From Paenibacillus sp. USDA918EY (lineage in GTDB: Bacteria > Bacillota > Bacilli > Paenibacillales > Paenibacillaceae), in contig NZ_WTWY01000011.1 in the NCBI RefSeq assembly GCF_009870825.1, forward strand, positions 62,001 through 126,000: 64,000 nt of DNA, in the 5' to 3' direction. The notes below the pieces were generated by a model. The model saw nothing but the letters and a program-made list of their open reading frames with translations, searched no databases and was not told the DNA's origin. The stretch's first letter is position 1. Every line of letters starts with the position of its first letter. Shown here one piece after another: positions 63,090 to 64,000 of this stretch. The translations under genes were made by a program, and so were the position numbers.

Positions 63090-64000
63090 TTGAAGGGAAA
63101 ATACTGTCTTGCATGGTTTGCGGCGTTTGTGGTCGTTTGCGGTTTTTTTCCCGGGATCGGGAAGGCTGCGCCGCAGGAGGTGCCTCTGCGTGCCGCGGTC
63201 GAGGCTTTGGGGGGGAGCGTGTTGTGGATTCACGAGGAGAAGGCGGCAACGGCCGTATTGGGGACCCGCAAATGGAAAATAACGCTCGGCAGCGCCCGGT
63301 CCGATGCGGATGGCCGGCAAGTCGACCTTCCGAAGCCGGCGGCGATGGATCAGGAGCACCGGCTGTATGTCCCTTTGGCGTCTTTTCGCGAGGCGCTTGG
63401 CGTTGCGCTGGAGCTGCGCGGCGGAAGCTGGGACGTAGGAAAAGGGGATGCGGCAGGCCTTGGCATGCGGTGGATGCGTCTGCTGCAGCTGGAAAAATAC
63501 GAAGAGGCGCGGGGGATGATGAATCCAAGCCTGGCCGAGCTGTATCCGGCCGATGTCCTGGAGCGTTACAAAAGCCATATCGAGGAAAGTTACGGCTCCT
63601 GGACGCTGACCAAGGCGGACGCCCGCGAAAACCGGGTTCACCGGAATGCCGTCCTTTCCTACCAAACCCCGCGCGGCAAAAGCTTCCGGATGGAGCTCCG
63701 TTTCGGCAGCGACGGCCGGCTTGACGACCTGGCGCTGCTTCCGAGCGATCCCGGTCTGTACCGGCCGCCTGCATATGACGACCCTGGCCGATACGTAACG
63801 GAGCAAGTGACGGTCGGAACCGAAAGCCTTCCTCTTCCCGGGTCGTTAACCCTGCCTGCGAAAGCCGAAGGAAAAGTGCCTGCCGTCGTTCTCGTTCACG
63901 GCTCGGGTCCGAGCGATGAAGACGAATCGTCCGGAGGCGGCAAAATGTTCAGGGACATCGCCGTCGGGCTCGCCCGCGAGGGGATCGCGGTTCTGCGTTA
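63090..64000 (+). CDS. Secreted alpha/beta hydrolase (3' truncated by the window)
   Basis: The visible 303 residues start at TTG 63090 (AAGGAGAGGG upstream). The order is: signal peptide (about 1-27, ending near GKAAP), a copper-amine-oxidase-like N-terminal domain (stalk-domain type, residues about 30-125: PLRAAVEALGGSVLWIHEEK, then LYVPLASFREALG), a DUF3887-like middle domain (about 135-225), then the start of an alpha/beta hydrolase with strand VPAVVLVHGSGPSDEDE holding the oxyanion glycine. The nucleophile lies beyond the window. The substrate is unknown. Confidence 0.8.
   Translation, partial: MKGKYCLAWFAAFVVVCGFFPGIGKAAPQEVPLRAAVEALGGSVLWIHEEKAATAVLGTRKWKITLGSARSDADGRQVDLPKPAAMDQEHRLYVPLASFREALGVALELRGGSWDVGKGDAAGLGMRWMRLLQLEKYEEARGMMNPSLAELYPADVLERYKSHIEESYGSWTLTKADARENRVHRNAVLSYQTPRGKSFRMELRFGSDGRLDDLALLPSDPGLYRPPAYDDPGRYVTEQVTVGTESLPLPGSLTLPAKAEGKVPAVVLVHGSGPSDEDESSGGGKMFRDIAVGLAREGIAVLR

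Overview
The window looks like chromosomal DNA from an endospore-forming Firmicute of the Paenibacillaceae (Paenibacillus or a close relative). Signs of this are the moderately GC-rich coding DNA, strong AGGAGG-type ribosome binding sites, frequent TTG and GTG starts, an Lpl-type sugar ABC transporter with a YesM/YesN two-component pair and a Gfo/Idh oxidoreductase, Sda and YheC/D-type sporulation genes, HemQ (coproporphyrin haem route) and MqnE (futalosine menaquinone route). I see no rRNA, tRNA, insertion sequence, prophage or CRISPR array. Species assignment is inference.

Layout. 0-7.7 kb: end of glcF, a chemoreceptor, a PatB/MalY-type C-S lyase, a TraX-like membrane protein, a small unknown protein, a probable TIM-barrel glycosidase-like protein and a short-chain dehydrogenase. 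7.9-16.4 kb: a six-gene carbohydrate operon (lipoprotein binding protein, two permeases, sensor kinase, AraC-type regulator, Gfo/Idh dehydrogenase) with no ATPase of its own. 16.6-23.8 kb: a formate module. fdhA plus a DUF1641 gene run leftward; DUF2294, fdhD and moaA run rightward; a FocA/NirC-type channel follows. Both fdhA and the channel gene have promoter-leader-terminator arrangements typical of riboswitches or attenuators. 23.8-31.2 kb: sulfur-oxyanion transport and regulation (LysR, XRE, YeiH, TauE/SafE plus DUF1634, Lrp/AsnC) with an orphan 7TM sensor kinase between. 31.3-36.7 kb: an Fsr-type MFS pump, AIM24, several small or unknown genes and a WYL regulator. 37.1-46.3 kb: cell-envelope genes, with two tandem class B penicillin-binding proteins, a HAD phosphatase, DUF456, a MurJ/SpoVB-type flippase and a DUF2515 protein. 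46.4-51.9 kb: thioredoxin-like protein, haem A synthase, a HEPN protein, and a SAM riboswitch in front of metNIQ. 52-63 kb: redox, Fe-S, quinone and haem genes (nfu, yuzB, a YutJ-type NADH dehydrogenase, mqnE, an A-type Fe-S carrier, a YumC-type ferredoxin-NADP reductase, an Ndh-II, hemQ, yuiB) with sda in the middle. The last gene, a secreted alpha/beta hydrolase, runs off the end.

How the genes fit together. FocA would admit formate, FdhA with its DUF1641 partner would oxidise it, and FdhD and MoaA supply the sulfuration and molybdopterin steps FdhA needs. The 52-63 kb cluster resembles the B. subtilis yut/yum/yui neighbourhood and supplies electron entry (Ndh, YutJ, FNR), menaquinone (MqnE), haem (HemQ, CtaA) and Fe-S assembly (Nfu, A-type carrier). 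The main leads for new biology are the fdhA, foc and mqnE leaders, a recurring intergenic palindrome (GGATTTTGCAAAATCC and variants) seen six times, and a cluster of DnaA-box-like sites upstream of sda.
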